Shown here: in pieces, positions 1 through 5,716 of the stretch
How the letters are laid out: every line of letters starts with the position of its first letter
Numbering within the stretch: the first letter of the stretch is position 1
Translations under genes and position numbers: made by a program
Source of the DNA: an uncultured Eubacteriales bacterium
GTDB taxonomy: Bacteria; Bacillota; Clostridia; Oscillospirales; Oscillospiraceae
DNA length: 6,902 nucleotides
Assembly: GCA_900313295.1 (NCBI GenBank)
Contig: OMQS01000004.1
Coordinates: forward strand, 1 to 6,902
Direction: 5' to 3'
The notes under the pieces: model-generated
What the model saw: the letters and a program-made list of their open reading frames with translations, nothing else
Told to the model about the DNA's origin: nothing
Databases searched by the model: none

Positions 1-1
1 A

Positions 2-14
2 GGGTGCCTTTTTT
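2..14 (+). terminator. Possible right arm of a terminator cut by the window edge
   Basis: The window opens with GGGTGCC followed by six T residues (9-14). This looks like the 3' arm and U-tract of an intrinsic terminator whose left arm would lie before position 1. The left arm cannot be seen, so this is a guess. If correct, it would end a transcript upstream of the clearer terminator at 34-72. Confidence 0.25.
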
Positions 15-33
15 CTTTGCATTATACAGAATA

Positions 34-72
34 ACGAGGAGCTGTCCTGAAGGATAAGCTCCTCGTTTTTTT
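34..72 (+). terminator. Rho-independent terminator of an upstream gene
   Basis: A perfect 10-bp stem pairs 34-43 (ACGAGGAGCT) with 57-66, and a run of seven T residues covers 66-72. Inside the loop a small second helix (45-47 with 52-54, tetraloop TGAA) can stack on the main stem. This is the standard form of an intrinsic terminator for a plus-strand gene ending before the window. It separates that gene from the marR promoter about 55 bp downstream. Confidence 0.85.
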
Positions 73-76
73 GCGG

Positions 77-89
77 AAGCAATATGCTT
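77..89. promoter_or_regulatory. Inverted repeat upstream of the marR promoter, candidate operator
   Basis: AAGCA and TGCTT are perfect 5-bp inverted arms around a 3-bp spacer ATA. The block GCAATATGCTT (79-89) resembles the -10 region of the marR promoter at 145-158, which reads the same with two extra A residues before TGCTT. MarR-family dimers bind short palindromes near their own promoters, so this may be an accessory operator. The match is short and could be chance. Confidence 0.3.
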
Positions 90-125
90 GTGCGCAGGTG
101 AATAAAGTGCAGAGGAATAAAACTA

Positions 126-154
126 TTGACAACTGGGGTTCGCTGCAATATAAT
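126..154 (+). promoter_or_regulatory. Consensus SigA/sigma-70 promoter of the marR-exporter unit
   Basis: The -35 box is TTGACA (126-131) and the -10 box is TATAAT (149-154), both perfect consensus, with a 17-bp spacer. Transcription should start near 161, giving a leader of roughly 37 nt before the marR start codon. Such a strong unregulated core usually implies a repressor, which fits the gene downstream. It also rules out translation starts at 126 or 153, since those lie inside the promoter. Confidence 0.9.
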
Positions 155-156
155 GC
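145..156. promoter_or_regulatory. Near-palindrome over the -10 box, candidate MarR operator
   Basis: GCAATATAATGC is symmetrical at five of six base pairs and contains the whole -10 hexamer. A repressor dimer bound here would block RNA polymerase directly, which is the usual mode of autorepression in the MarR family. A related sequence lies at 77-89. TATAAT boxes are themselves partly symmetrical, so some of the symmetry is expected by chance. Confidence 0.35.
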
Positions 157-197
157 TTCAAAAGAGAATAGTTCAAAAATGGAGGAACGGAAAGCGG

Positions 198-632
198 ATG
201 AATCGGAGCATTGAAATATCCAGAAAAGTTTCGCTGGCCTATCGAAAGGCGTGCAGACCCCTGTGCAAAGAGTTGGGCTTGCCGCAGACGGCGTTCGACA
301 TCCTGATGTTTCTGGGGAACAATCCGGCCTATAAAACGGCCAGCGACATTGTGGAAATACGCCACATCAAGGCAAACCTCGTTTCCGTAAACGTGGATCG
401 GCTGGTACAGGATGGCTATCTTGTGAGAAATCAGGTGCGGGGCGACCGCAGAAAAACCGAACTGGCTTGCACGGATAAGGCGCAGCCTGTCATTGAAAAG
501 GGGCGGCAGCTGCAAGACACATTTTTTGAGAGGCTGTTTGCCGATATGGACGAGGAATCACGGCGGGCTTTTGCGGCAGCGATGCAGCGGATCGAGGAAA
601 AACTGGATGCGATCCTGGAGGCGGATGAGTGA
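198..632 (+). CDS. MarR-family winged-helix transcriptional regulator
   Basis: A 144-residue protein of typical MarR length, expected to be a cytoplasmic dimer that represses nearby genes until a ligand or oxidant releases it. The winged helix-turn-helix occupies about residues 30-100: helices at 31-39 and 47-57, a recognition helix near 58-75 (ending in LVQDGYLVR), then the wing with the family's charged turn RGDRR (81-85). N- and C-terminal helices (1-25, 105-140) would form the dimer interface. I chose the ATG at 198 because it lies after the promoter and has GGAGG at 181-185, although the 12-nt spacing is rather long. The frame stays open upstream, but those starts fall inside the promoter. 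The stop is 3 nt before the exporter gene, so the two are very likely co-transcribed. Ligand unknown. Base composition looks less GC-rich than in polA, which may hint at separate ancestry. Confidence 0.88.
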   Translation: MNRSIEISRKVSLAYRKACRPLCKELGLPQTAFDILMFLGNNPAYKTASDIVEIRHIKANLVSVNVDRLVQDGYLVRNQVRGDRRKTELACTDKAQPVIEKGRQLQDTFFERLFADMDEESRRAFAAAMQRIEEKLDAILEADE

Positions 633-635
633 CAA

Positions 636-1412
636 ATGAGCATTATTCTAATCGTTATTGTGACATTTTTTGCCGGCATGGGGGCGGGACTCGGCACCGG
701 ATTTGCCGGTATGAGCGCTGCTGCGGTCATCAGCCCGATGCTTATCACCTTTCTGGATATTGACCCCTACATGGCCGTGGGCATTGCCCTTTCCTCTGAC
801 GTGCTGGCCAGCGCAGTTTCCGCTTATACATACCACAAAAATAAGAATCTGGACATAAAAAACGGGCTGATCATGATGGCAAGCGTCTTGGTCTTTACAG
901 TAGTGGGGAGCTATGTGGCCAACCTCGTTCCGCCGACGACTATGGGCGGGTTTTCCGTCTTTATGACCTTCCTGCTGGGTGTCAAATTCATTGTGCGGCC
1001 GGTCATGACCACCAAGGAGGCCATGGCGGGGGTGTCCGCCCGAAAACGGGCGATCCAGTCTGTGCTCTGCGGCGTTTTGATCGGATTTATCTGCGGGTTC
1101 ATCGGCGCGGGCGGCGGCATGATGATGCTCCTGATCCTTACCAGCGTCATGGGCTATGAGCTGAAAACGGCCGTTGGCACCAGCGTGTTCATCATGACCT
1201 TTACGGCGCTGACCGGCGCCATCTCCCATTTCGCCATAGGCGGGTTGCCGGATATTCTGGTGTGGGTGCTGTGCGTGGTCTTCACGCTGGTGTGGGCGCG
1301 CATTGCCGCGGTTTTTGCCAATAAAGCGGCGCCGAGGACACTGAATCGCGCCACGGGCGTGGTGCTGGTGGTGCTGGGCGCGGTGATCATGGGGTTCCGC
1401 CTGCTGAGCTGA
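636..1412 (+). CDS. TSUP (TauE/SafE) family membrane exporter/permease
   Basis: A 258-residue, very hydrophobic protein with about eight membrane segments. It has the duplicated layout of the TauE/SafE family: the glycine-rich motif GMGAGLGTGFAGMSAA (14-29) is echoed by GFICGFIGAGGGMMM (150-164), and each is followed by a related segment (ALSSDVLAS at 51-59, AVGTSVFIM at 179-187). Characterised relatives move sulfite, sulfoacetate, taurine-related or other small organic anions across the cytoplasmic membrane, but the substrate cannot be read from sequence. The ATG at 636 lies 3 nt after the marR stop. A GGAGG at 617-621 is 14 nt away, so translation is probably coupled to marR. The pairing suggests the regulator controls this exporter in response to its substrate. 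A strong terminator follows directly. Confidence 0.88.
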   Translation: MSIILIVIVTFFAGMGAGLGTGFAGMSAAAVISPMLITFLDIDPYMAVGIALSSDVLASAVSAYTYHKNKNLDIKNGLIMMASVLVFTVVGSYVANLVPPTTMGGFSVFMTFLLGVKFIVRPVMTTKEAMAGVSARKRAIQSVLCGVLIGFICGFIGAGGGMMMLLILTSVMGYELKTAVGTSVFIMTFTALTGAISHFAIGGLPDILVWVLCVVFTLVWARIAAVFANKAAPRTLNRATGVVLVVLGAVIMGFRLLS

Positions 1413-1423
1413 TGTGTCATTTC

Positions 1424-1467
1424 AAAAATGAGGCTGCAGTCTGAAATGTGACTGCAGCCTCATTTTT
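1424..1467. terminator. Bidirectional intrinsic terminator between convergent genes
   Basis: A perfect 17-bp inverted repeat (1424-1440 with 1451-1467) surrounds a 10-nt loop. The arms carry five A residues on the left and five T residues on the right around a GC-rich core (GAGGCTGCAGT), so each strand gives a hairpin followed by U residues. It sits 12 bp after the exporter stop and 15 bp past the stop of the minus-strand permease, and should end both transcripts. Confidence 0.92.
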
Positions 1468-1481
1468 ATGAGCAATATAAA

Positions 1482-2405
1482 TTACAGGAACGCCACCGCC
1501 AGCCCCACCATGATGGGCATGGTCAGGGCGCTGAGCAGGGTCTCCGCTGCCACCAGCCCCGAGGCCAGCGCCGTGTCCCGCTCGAAGCGGGCGGCGAAGA
1601 TGCTCAGCAGAGCGGCGCAGGGAGCGGAAGCGGCGGCCACCACCGCAACGGCCACGGCGTGGTCGGCATGCAGCAGCAGGCAAAGCCCCAGCGCAATGGC
1701 CGGCGTGACGATGAGCCGCAGGAAAATGGCCAGCCAGGTATCCCACCCCCGCAGAACGGCTAGGATGTTGGCCTGGGAGAGCTGGTAGCCCACCACCACC
1801 ATGGGCAGCGGCGTGTTCAGCTGGGAGAGGTAGGTGACGGGGGTGAGGATCAGCTCCGGCAGGGACACATTGCCCAGATACAGAGCCATGGCCACCACCA
1901 CGCTGAGAACGCCGGGATTGAGCAAAAGGGTCTTGGCCGATGCCTTTACCCGCCCCCCGGACATCTGCATCAGGCCATAGGTCCAGGAGCAGACCGTGAA
2001 CACGGTGACATAGGCGGAGCCGTAGAAAATACCGATGGTGCCCAGGAGAGCCATCTGCAAGGGGTAGCCCATAAAGCCGCTGTTGGAGTGGACCACGCTG
2101 AAGCGCAGGGCGACGGCCTTTTCCGTTTTTTGGCGGAAAAAGAGCTGCGCCATGGCGATGCCCAGCAGGTGGATCAGCACCGCCAGCAGGAGAGCCATGC
2201 AGAAGTTGTGAAAGCCTTCTTTTTCAAAGCTGCGCTGAAAGGCCACAACCATCATGCACGGCGACACCACATACATAATGAGCTGGCTGCAGCCCCGACT
2301 GAACGCCTCGCCCACCATTTTGGCCTTTCCCAGCGCAAAGCCCACGCCGGAGAGTATAAATAAAATGAGCACCTGCTGCCCAACGGTCAAAACTGATTGC
2401 AGCAA
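1482..2405 (-). CDS. AEC (auxin efflux carrier) family permease
   Basis: A 307-residue integral membrane protein with roughly ten predicted helices and the usual AEC length. Family signatures include NSGFMGYPL (108-116), LLNPGVLS (161-168), LNTPLPMVVVG (196-206) and the C-terminal stretch APCAALLSIFAARF (271-284) followed by a glycine/alanine helix to the end. Bacterial AEC proteins studied so far include malate, malonate and other organic-acid carriers; the plant auxin name is historical, and the substrate here is unknown. The start is a TTG at 2405, supported by GGAGG (2417-2413) 7 nt upstream and a promoter just before it. The first ATG would be at codon 30, which would cut into the first membrane helix. 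The gene stands alone on the minus strand, convergent with the exporter and divergent from the peptidase remnant. Confidence 0.9.
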   Translation of the reverse strand: MLQSVLTVGQQVLILFILSGVGFALGKAKMVGEAFSRGCSQLIMYVVSPCMMVVAFQRSFEKEGFHNFCMALLLAVLIHLLGIAMAQLFFRQKTEKAVALRFSVVHSNSGFMGYPLQMALLGTIGIFYGSAYVTVFTVCSWTYGLMQMSGGRVKASAKTLLLNPGVLSVVVAMALYLGNVSLPELILTPVTYLSQLNTPLPMVVVGYQLSQANILAVLRGWDTWLAIFLRLIVTPAIALGLCLLLHADHAVAVAVVAAASAPCAALLSIFAARFERDTALASGLVAAETLLSALTMPIMVGLAVAFL

Positions 2406-2412
2406 AAAAAGC

Positions 2413-2417
2413 CCTCC
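2413..2417 (-). promoter_or_regulatory. Ribosome binding site that sets the TTG start of the AEC gene
   Basis: On the minus strand the sequence reads GGGAGGG, then C and a run of T residues, then TTG. The GGAGG core is 7 nt before the TTG, an ideal distance, and no ATG or GTG is near. This supports a rare TTG start, which may lower translation of a membrane protein. Confidence 0.75.
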
Positions 2418-2435
2418 CTTCGAGCCGATAAAAAA

Positions 2436-2463
2436 AGTGTAGCATAATTCGGGGCGGTGTCAA
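2436..2463 (-). promoter_or_regulatory. Promoter of the AEC permease gene
   Basis: On the minus strand a perfect -35 box TTGACA (2463-2458) is followed after 16 bp by TACACT (2441-2436). A TGC immediately before the -10 makes it an extended -10 promoter. Transcription would start near 2429, leaving a leader of about 24 nt that just includes the ribosome binding site. Confidence 0.75.
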
Positions 2464-2544
2464 GGGATAATCGCAGGGCTTTTGCCGAATTTCAGAAAAA
2501 ACAGGCGAAAAAACGGCGCGGGAGATGCGCAGCGGTGGCCTGTG

Positions 2545-2573
2545 TTGAAGAAAAGACGGCTATGTGGTATAGT
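2545..2573 (+). promoter_or_regulatory. Promoter of the broken C39-like peptidase gene
   Basis: TTGAAG (2545-2550) and TATAGT (2568-2573) are separated by 17 bp, with TGG just before the -10 giving an extended -10 element. The spacing to the ATG at 2610 is 36 bp. The promoter diverges from that of the AEC gene, with about 80 bp between the two -35 boxes, in which I see nothing else notable. It looks intact although its gene is not. Confidence 0.7.
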
Positions 2574-2609
2574 AGTGGACGCAGAGAAAATGGACAGGGA
2601 GGCAGGCGC

Positions 2610-2901
2610 ATGAGGGCTGCAAGAGAGCACAAACGGAAAAGCGGAGGGCGGCGCAGAGCCGTCATAGCGCTGGCAGCGGCTGTGTGCCGCCGTGCCGATC
2701 ATCGCCTTTGTGGCCATTCCCAATGATACGCACTATGTCGTGGTGGTGGGCTACGACGCGGACTACCTGTATCTGGCCGATTCCCTTGCTGCCGAGGGAG
2801 CACCGTATAATCGGAAGCTCCCCATAGAGGAGTTTGAACGGGTCTGGAAAACCAAAACGCTGCTGCCGGACAACATTTATATCGTAATAAATGAGAAATG
2901 A
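2610..2901 (+). pseudogene. Remnant of a secreted C39-like cysteine peptidase gene with an internal deletion
   Basis: The ATG at 2610 has GGGAGG (2597-2602) 7 nt upstream and encodes a basic N-terminus and the beginning of a hydrophobic segment (KRKSGGRRRAVIALAAAV), which looks like a signal peptide. After about 25 codons this frame runs into unrelated sequence and stops at 2726. From about 2692 another frame encodes 69 residues resembling the C-terminal half of C39-like (peptidase_C39_2) domains: THYVVVVGYD with the likely catalytic histidine (codon at 2731), LYLADS with the likely aspartate (codon at 2779), YNRKLPIEEFERVWKT, and NIYIVI near the end. The part carrying the catalytic cysteine is missing. 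Intact relatives run to roughly 200 residues or more, so well over 100 codons seem to have been lost. GTGCCG occurs at 2684-2689 and 2692-2697, around the apparent junction. The GTG at 2692 could start a short peptide but has no good ribosome binding site. The family assignment rests on motif memory. Confidence 0.65.
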
Positions 2902-2924
2902 CGCGGCTTGGGCGTGGGTTTTGA

Positions 2925-2953
2925 TTGTTTTAGCAGGGAAAATGGCGTATAAT
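2925..2953 (+). promoter_or_regulatory. Promoter of the polA-rimI-tsaD unit
   Basis: TTGTTT (2925-2930) lies 17 bp before a perfect TATAAT (2948-2953). Transcription should begin near 2960, giving a leader of about 110 nt before polA. A second TTGATT at 2921-2926 would need a 21-bp spacer and is less likely. I see no terminator between the peptidase remnant and this promoter, so some read-through from upstream is possible. Confidence 0.7.
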
Positions 2954-2959
2954 ATACGC
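2945..2959. promoter_or_regulatory. Perfect palindrome overlapping the polA -10 box
   Basis: GCGTATA and TATACGC form exact 7-bp arms around a single central A at 2952, covering the whole -10 hexamer and reaching to the likely transcription start. It could be an operator for an unknown dimeric repressor. It could also be a coincidence, since TATA-rich boxes are partly self-complementary, but the GCG/CGC flanks extend it beyond what the -10 explains. Confidence 0.4.
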
Positions 2960-2973
2960 AGACTGCCAAAAAG

Positions 2974-3020
2974 CCTGTCATTGCGAGCCAGTCCGCAGGC
3001 TGGCGTGGCAATCCGTTCCC
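2974..3020. repeat. Interspersed hairpin repeat (TGTCATTGCGAG...GTGGCAATCC type)
   Basis: The segment starts CCTGTCATTGCGAGCC and ends GGCGTGGCAATCC plus GTTCCC. ATTGC (2980-2984) pairs with GCAAT (3008-3012), and GCCAG (2987-2991) with CTGGC (3000-3004), giving an imperfect hairpin with a GC-rich tip. I recognise this as a type of short non-coding element scattered between genes of many bacteria, including Clostridia, and likely spread in trans. Only one copy lies in this window, so repetition cannot be shown here. It falls in the untranslated leader of polA, where the hairpin would form in the mRNA. It lacks an adjacent U-tract, so it does not look like a terminator. Confidence 0.7.
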
Positions 3021-3069
3021 AAAATGAAAATTTTTGTTTTTAGTCTGTTTTTTACGGAGGAAATAGCCC

Positions 3070-5715
3070 ATGAAGCTGATGGTTATCGACGGAAACAGCA
3101 TCATCAACCGCTCGTTTTACGGCATCCGCCCCCTGAGCACGCGGGACGGACTTTTCACCCACGCGGTGTACGGCTTCGTGACCACCATGCAGCGGCTTCT
3201 GGACGAGGAGCAGCCCGAGGCGCTGTGCGTGACCTTTGACCGTCGGGAGCCTACCTTCCGCCACGAAGCGGACGAGGGCTACAAGGCCACCCGCCACGCC
3301 ATGCCCGAGGAGCTGGCCGTGCAGCTGCCGGTTCTGAAGGAGGTGCTGGACGCCATGTCCATTCCCCGCTACGAGCTGGCAGGCTGGGAAGCGGACGACC
3401 TCATCGGCACCATCAGCCGCCGCTGCGAGGCAGCGGGCTGGGACTGCGTGGCCGTCACCGGCGACAAGGACAGCCTCCAACTCATCACCGACCACACCAA
3501 GGTGAAGCTGGTGTCCACCCGCGTGGGGCAGACCACCACCAAGGACATGACCCCCCAGACCTTCCGCGAGACCTACGGCTTCGACCCCATCCACATGATC
3601 GACCTCAAGGCGCTCATGGGGGACTCCTCCGACAATATCCCCGGTGTTTCCGGAGTGGGGGAGAAGACCGCCATGGCCTTGGTGCAGGAGTACGGCTCTA
3701 TCGACGAAATTTATCGCCGCCTGCCGGATATAAACGCCAAGCCCGCCGTCATCCGCAAGCTGACGGAGGGGGAGGAGAGCGCCCGCCACAGCTACTGGCT
3801 GGCCACCATCGTCACCGATGTGCCCATGGACTTTGTGCCGGAGAATGCCCTGCGCAAGCCCTTTAAGCCGGAGCTTTACGACCTGTTTTTAAAGCTGGAA
3901 TTTGCCAAACTCATTGAAAAATATAAGCTCTCCCCTGCCCGTCCGGCGGAGGAGAAGGCGGACTGCACCGTCACCGTGGAGGCGATCCGCTCTCCGGCGC
4001 AGGCAGAGGATATGCTGAAAAAATGCCGTCAGGCGGCGTTCGTCACGGTGTACGTTCTGCCGGATCTGTCGGTCCTCTCCGTCCAGTGGGACACCGGAGC
4101 GGGTACGGCCATGGCGGCGGAGCTGCAGGCGGATGCCTACGGCGGCGACTGGCACGCCCTGCTCACATCGCTGTTTTCCGCCGATATCCGCAAGGTGGGG
4201 CATCATATCAAGGACACCATGCGCGCTCTTCTGGAGCAGGGACTTCCCGCGGAGGGGTATGTGTTCGACACGGCGCTGGCGGCCTACCTGCTGGACGCCA
4301 CCGCCGGCAGCTACGACCTGCAGCGCCTGTTTGTGGCTTATTTCAACGAGGAATTGCCCAAGCCCGCCCATCTGGAGCGGGATGCCTTTGCCCCGCTGGG
4401 AGACACCGCCGCCGCGTGGGCGGCGCTGCACAGCTACTGTTCCGCCGTGGCGGCGCTGTACGGCATTCTGCCGCAGAAGCTGCGGGAGGAGAACATGACG
4501 GAGCTGTATGAAACGGTGGAGCTGCCCCTTTGCGCCGTGCTGGCGCGGATGGAGCGGCGGGGCTTTCTGGTGGACGGCAAGGCCTTGGTGGCCTTCGGCG
4601 AGGACATGGCCGACCGGCTGGCGGCGCTGGAGCAGCGCATCTACGAAGCGGCCGGCACGAAATTCAACATCAACTCCCCCAAGCAGCTGGGCACGGTGCT
4701 GTTTGAAAAAATGCAGCTGCCCCACGGGAAAAAGACCAAGACCGGCTGGTCCACCAGCGCCGACGTGCTGGAAAAGCTCCGCTGGCAGGCACCCATCGTG
4801 GCGGATATTCTGCAATACCGCCAGTATGCCAAGCTGAAAAGCACTTATGCCGACGGGCTTTTGAAGGTCATTGACCCCGACGGCCGCATCCGCACCAGCT
4901 TCCAGATGACGGTGACGGCCACGGGACGCCTGTCCTCCACGGAGCCGAACCTGCAGAATATCCCCGCCCGCACGGAGGTGGGCAGCCGCATTCGGGGCAT
5001 GTTCGTGGCGGCGCCGAGTCATGTGCTGGTGGATGCGGACTACTCCCAGGTGGAGCTGCGGCTGCTGGCGCATATATCCGGAGATGAAGCCATGCAGCAG
5101 GCGTTTTTATCCGGAGAGGATTTTCATACCCTCACGGCGGCCAAGGTTTTCCATGTGTCGCCGGAGGAGGTCACGCCCCGCATGCGCTCCGGCGCCAAGG
5201 CGGTGAACTTCGGCATCGTGTACGGAATCTCCGCGTTCTCTCTGGCGCAGGACATCGGCGTGTCCGTGGCCGAGGCCAAGGAGTATATGGAGCGGTATTT
5301 TGACACCTATCGGGGCGTGAAGGCGTATATGGAGCAGGTGGTGGAAACGGCTCACGAGCAGGGTTATGTGGAGACCCTCATGCATCGCCGGCGGGAGCTG
5401 CCGGAGCTGAAAAGCTCCAATTTCAATATGCGCTCCTTCGGGGAGCGGGTGGCGCTGAATATGCCCATTCAGGGCACGGCGGCGGACATCATGAAGCTGG
5501 CCATGGTGCGGGTGGAGCGCCGCCTTGCGCGGGAAGGGCTTGCGGCGCAGCTCATCATGCAGGTGCACGACGAGCTGATCGTGGAGTGTCCGGAGGAAGA
5601 AAAAGAGAAGGTGGAGCACCTGCTGGCTGAGGAAATGAGCGGCGTGGTGCAGCTCTCCGTGCCGCTGCCCGCCGAGGCGCACAGCGGAAAAACATGGCTG
5701 GAGGCGAAAGGATAA
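3070..5715 (+). CDS. polA: DNA polymerase I
   Basis: An 881-residue protein of usual bacterial Pol I length, acting in the cytoplasm in Okazaki-fragment maturation and DNA repair. The 5'-3' nuclease domain (about 1-290) has its metal-binding motifs: VIDGNS (5-10), FDRREPTFRHE (56-66), EADD (107-110), GDKDS (131-135) and DLKALMGDSSDN (178-189), followed by a helix-hairpin-helix. The middle domain (about 300-480) keeps the fold but appears to have lost proofreading: the DxE motif reads V325-T-V327, and the final catalytic aspartate position is V460 after Y456. The polymerase domain (about 485-881) is intact: motif A VDADYSQVELR (654-664, D657), motif B with R706, K710, F714 and Y718, and motif C QVHDE (831-835, D834). 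The ATG at 3070 follows GGAGG (3056-3060) by 9 nt. It is the first gene of a unit with rimI and tsaD. Confidence 0.98.
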   Translation: MKLMVIDGNSIINRSFYGIRPLSTRDGLFTHAVYGFVTTMQRLLDEEQPEALCVTFDRREPTFRHEADEGYKATRHAMPEELAVQLPVLKEVLDAMSIPRYELAGWEADDLIGTISRRCEAAGWDCVAVTGDKDSLQLITDHTKVKLVSTRVGQTTTKDMTPQTFRETYGFDPIHMIDLKALMGDSSDNIPGVSGVGEKTAMALVQEYGSIDEIYRRLPDINAKPAVIRKLTEGEESARHSYWLATIVTDVPMDFVPENALRKPFKPELYDLFLKLEFAKLIEKYKLSPARPAEEKADCTVTVEAIRSPAQAEDMLKKCRQAAFVTVYVLPDLSVLSVQWDTGAGTAMAAELQADAYGGDWHALLTSLFSADIRKVGHHIKDTMRALLEQGLPAEGYVFDTALAAYLLDATAGSYDLQRLFVAYFNEELPKPAHLERDAFAPLGDTAAAWAALHSYCSAVAALYGILPQKLREENMTELYETVELPLCAVLARMERRGFLVDGKALVAFGEDMADRLAALEQRIYEAAGTKFNINSPKQLGTVLFEKMQLPHGKKTKTGWSTSADVLEKLRWQAPIVADILQYRQYAKLKSTYADGLLKVIDPDGRIRTSFQMTVTATGRLSSTEPNLQNIPARTEVGSRIRGMFVAAPSHVLVDADYSQVELRLLAHISGDEAMQQAFLSGEDFHTLTAAKVFHVSPEEVTPRMRSGAKAVNFGIVYGISAFSLAQDIGVSVAEAKEYMERYFDTYRGVKAYMEQVVETAHEQGYVETLMHRRRELPELKSSNFNMRSFGERVALNMPIQGTAADIMKLAMVRVERRLAREGLAAQLIMQVHDELIVECPEEEKEKVEHLLAEEMSGVVQLSVPLPAEAHSGKTWLEAKG

Positions 5716-5716
5716 T

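Noticed and set aside
126..197. A longer marR reading frame starting at TTG 126 or ATG 153
   Set aside because: Both starts lie within the consensus -35 and -10 boxes, so they would not be in the mRNA, and they lack ribosome binding sites. The ATG at 198 gives a normal MarR length.
179..214. An 11-codon open frame (ATG 179 to TGA 214) overlapping the marR start, as a possible leader peptide
   Set aside because: It has no ribosome binding site upstream, and the GGAGG within it serves marR. The peptide shows no regulatory pattern.
636..1420. Long minus-strand open frames opposite the exporter gene
   Set aside because: They are shadows of a GC-rich coding frame, with low-complexity His/Gly/Arg or Ser/Thr composition and no recognisable domain.
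2487..2520. Tandem A-rich blocks (AAAAAACAGGCG then AAAAAACGGCG) as a repeat or binding array
   Set aside because: There are only two imperfect copies in a short intergenic stretch, with no further units. This is likely chance.
2692..2901. An intact small gene of 69 codons from GTG 2692
   Set aside because: No good ribosome binding site precedes it, it begins mid-domain of a C39-like fold without the catalytic cysteine, and a better start and signal-peptide beginning lie upstream in another frame. A deletion remnant explains this better, though a small protein is not fully excluded.
2974..3020. The hairpin in the polA leader as an intrinsic terminator or riboswitch
   Set aside because: The T-rich stretch begins only about 10 nt after the repeat and is interrupted, the stem is imperfect, and there is no competing antiterminator arrangement. 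The sequence matches a known style of interspersed repeat instead.
3024..3239. A 71-codon plus-strand frame starting in the polA leader
   Set aside because: It lacks a ribosome binding site, overlaps polA in another frame for most of its length, and its sequence after the polA start is only a frame shadow.
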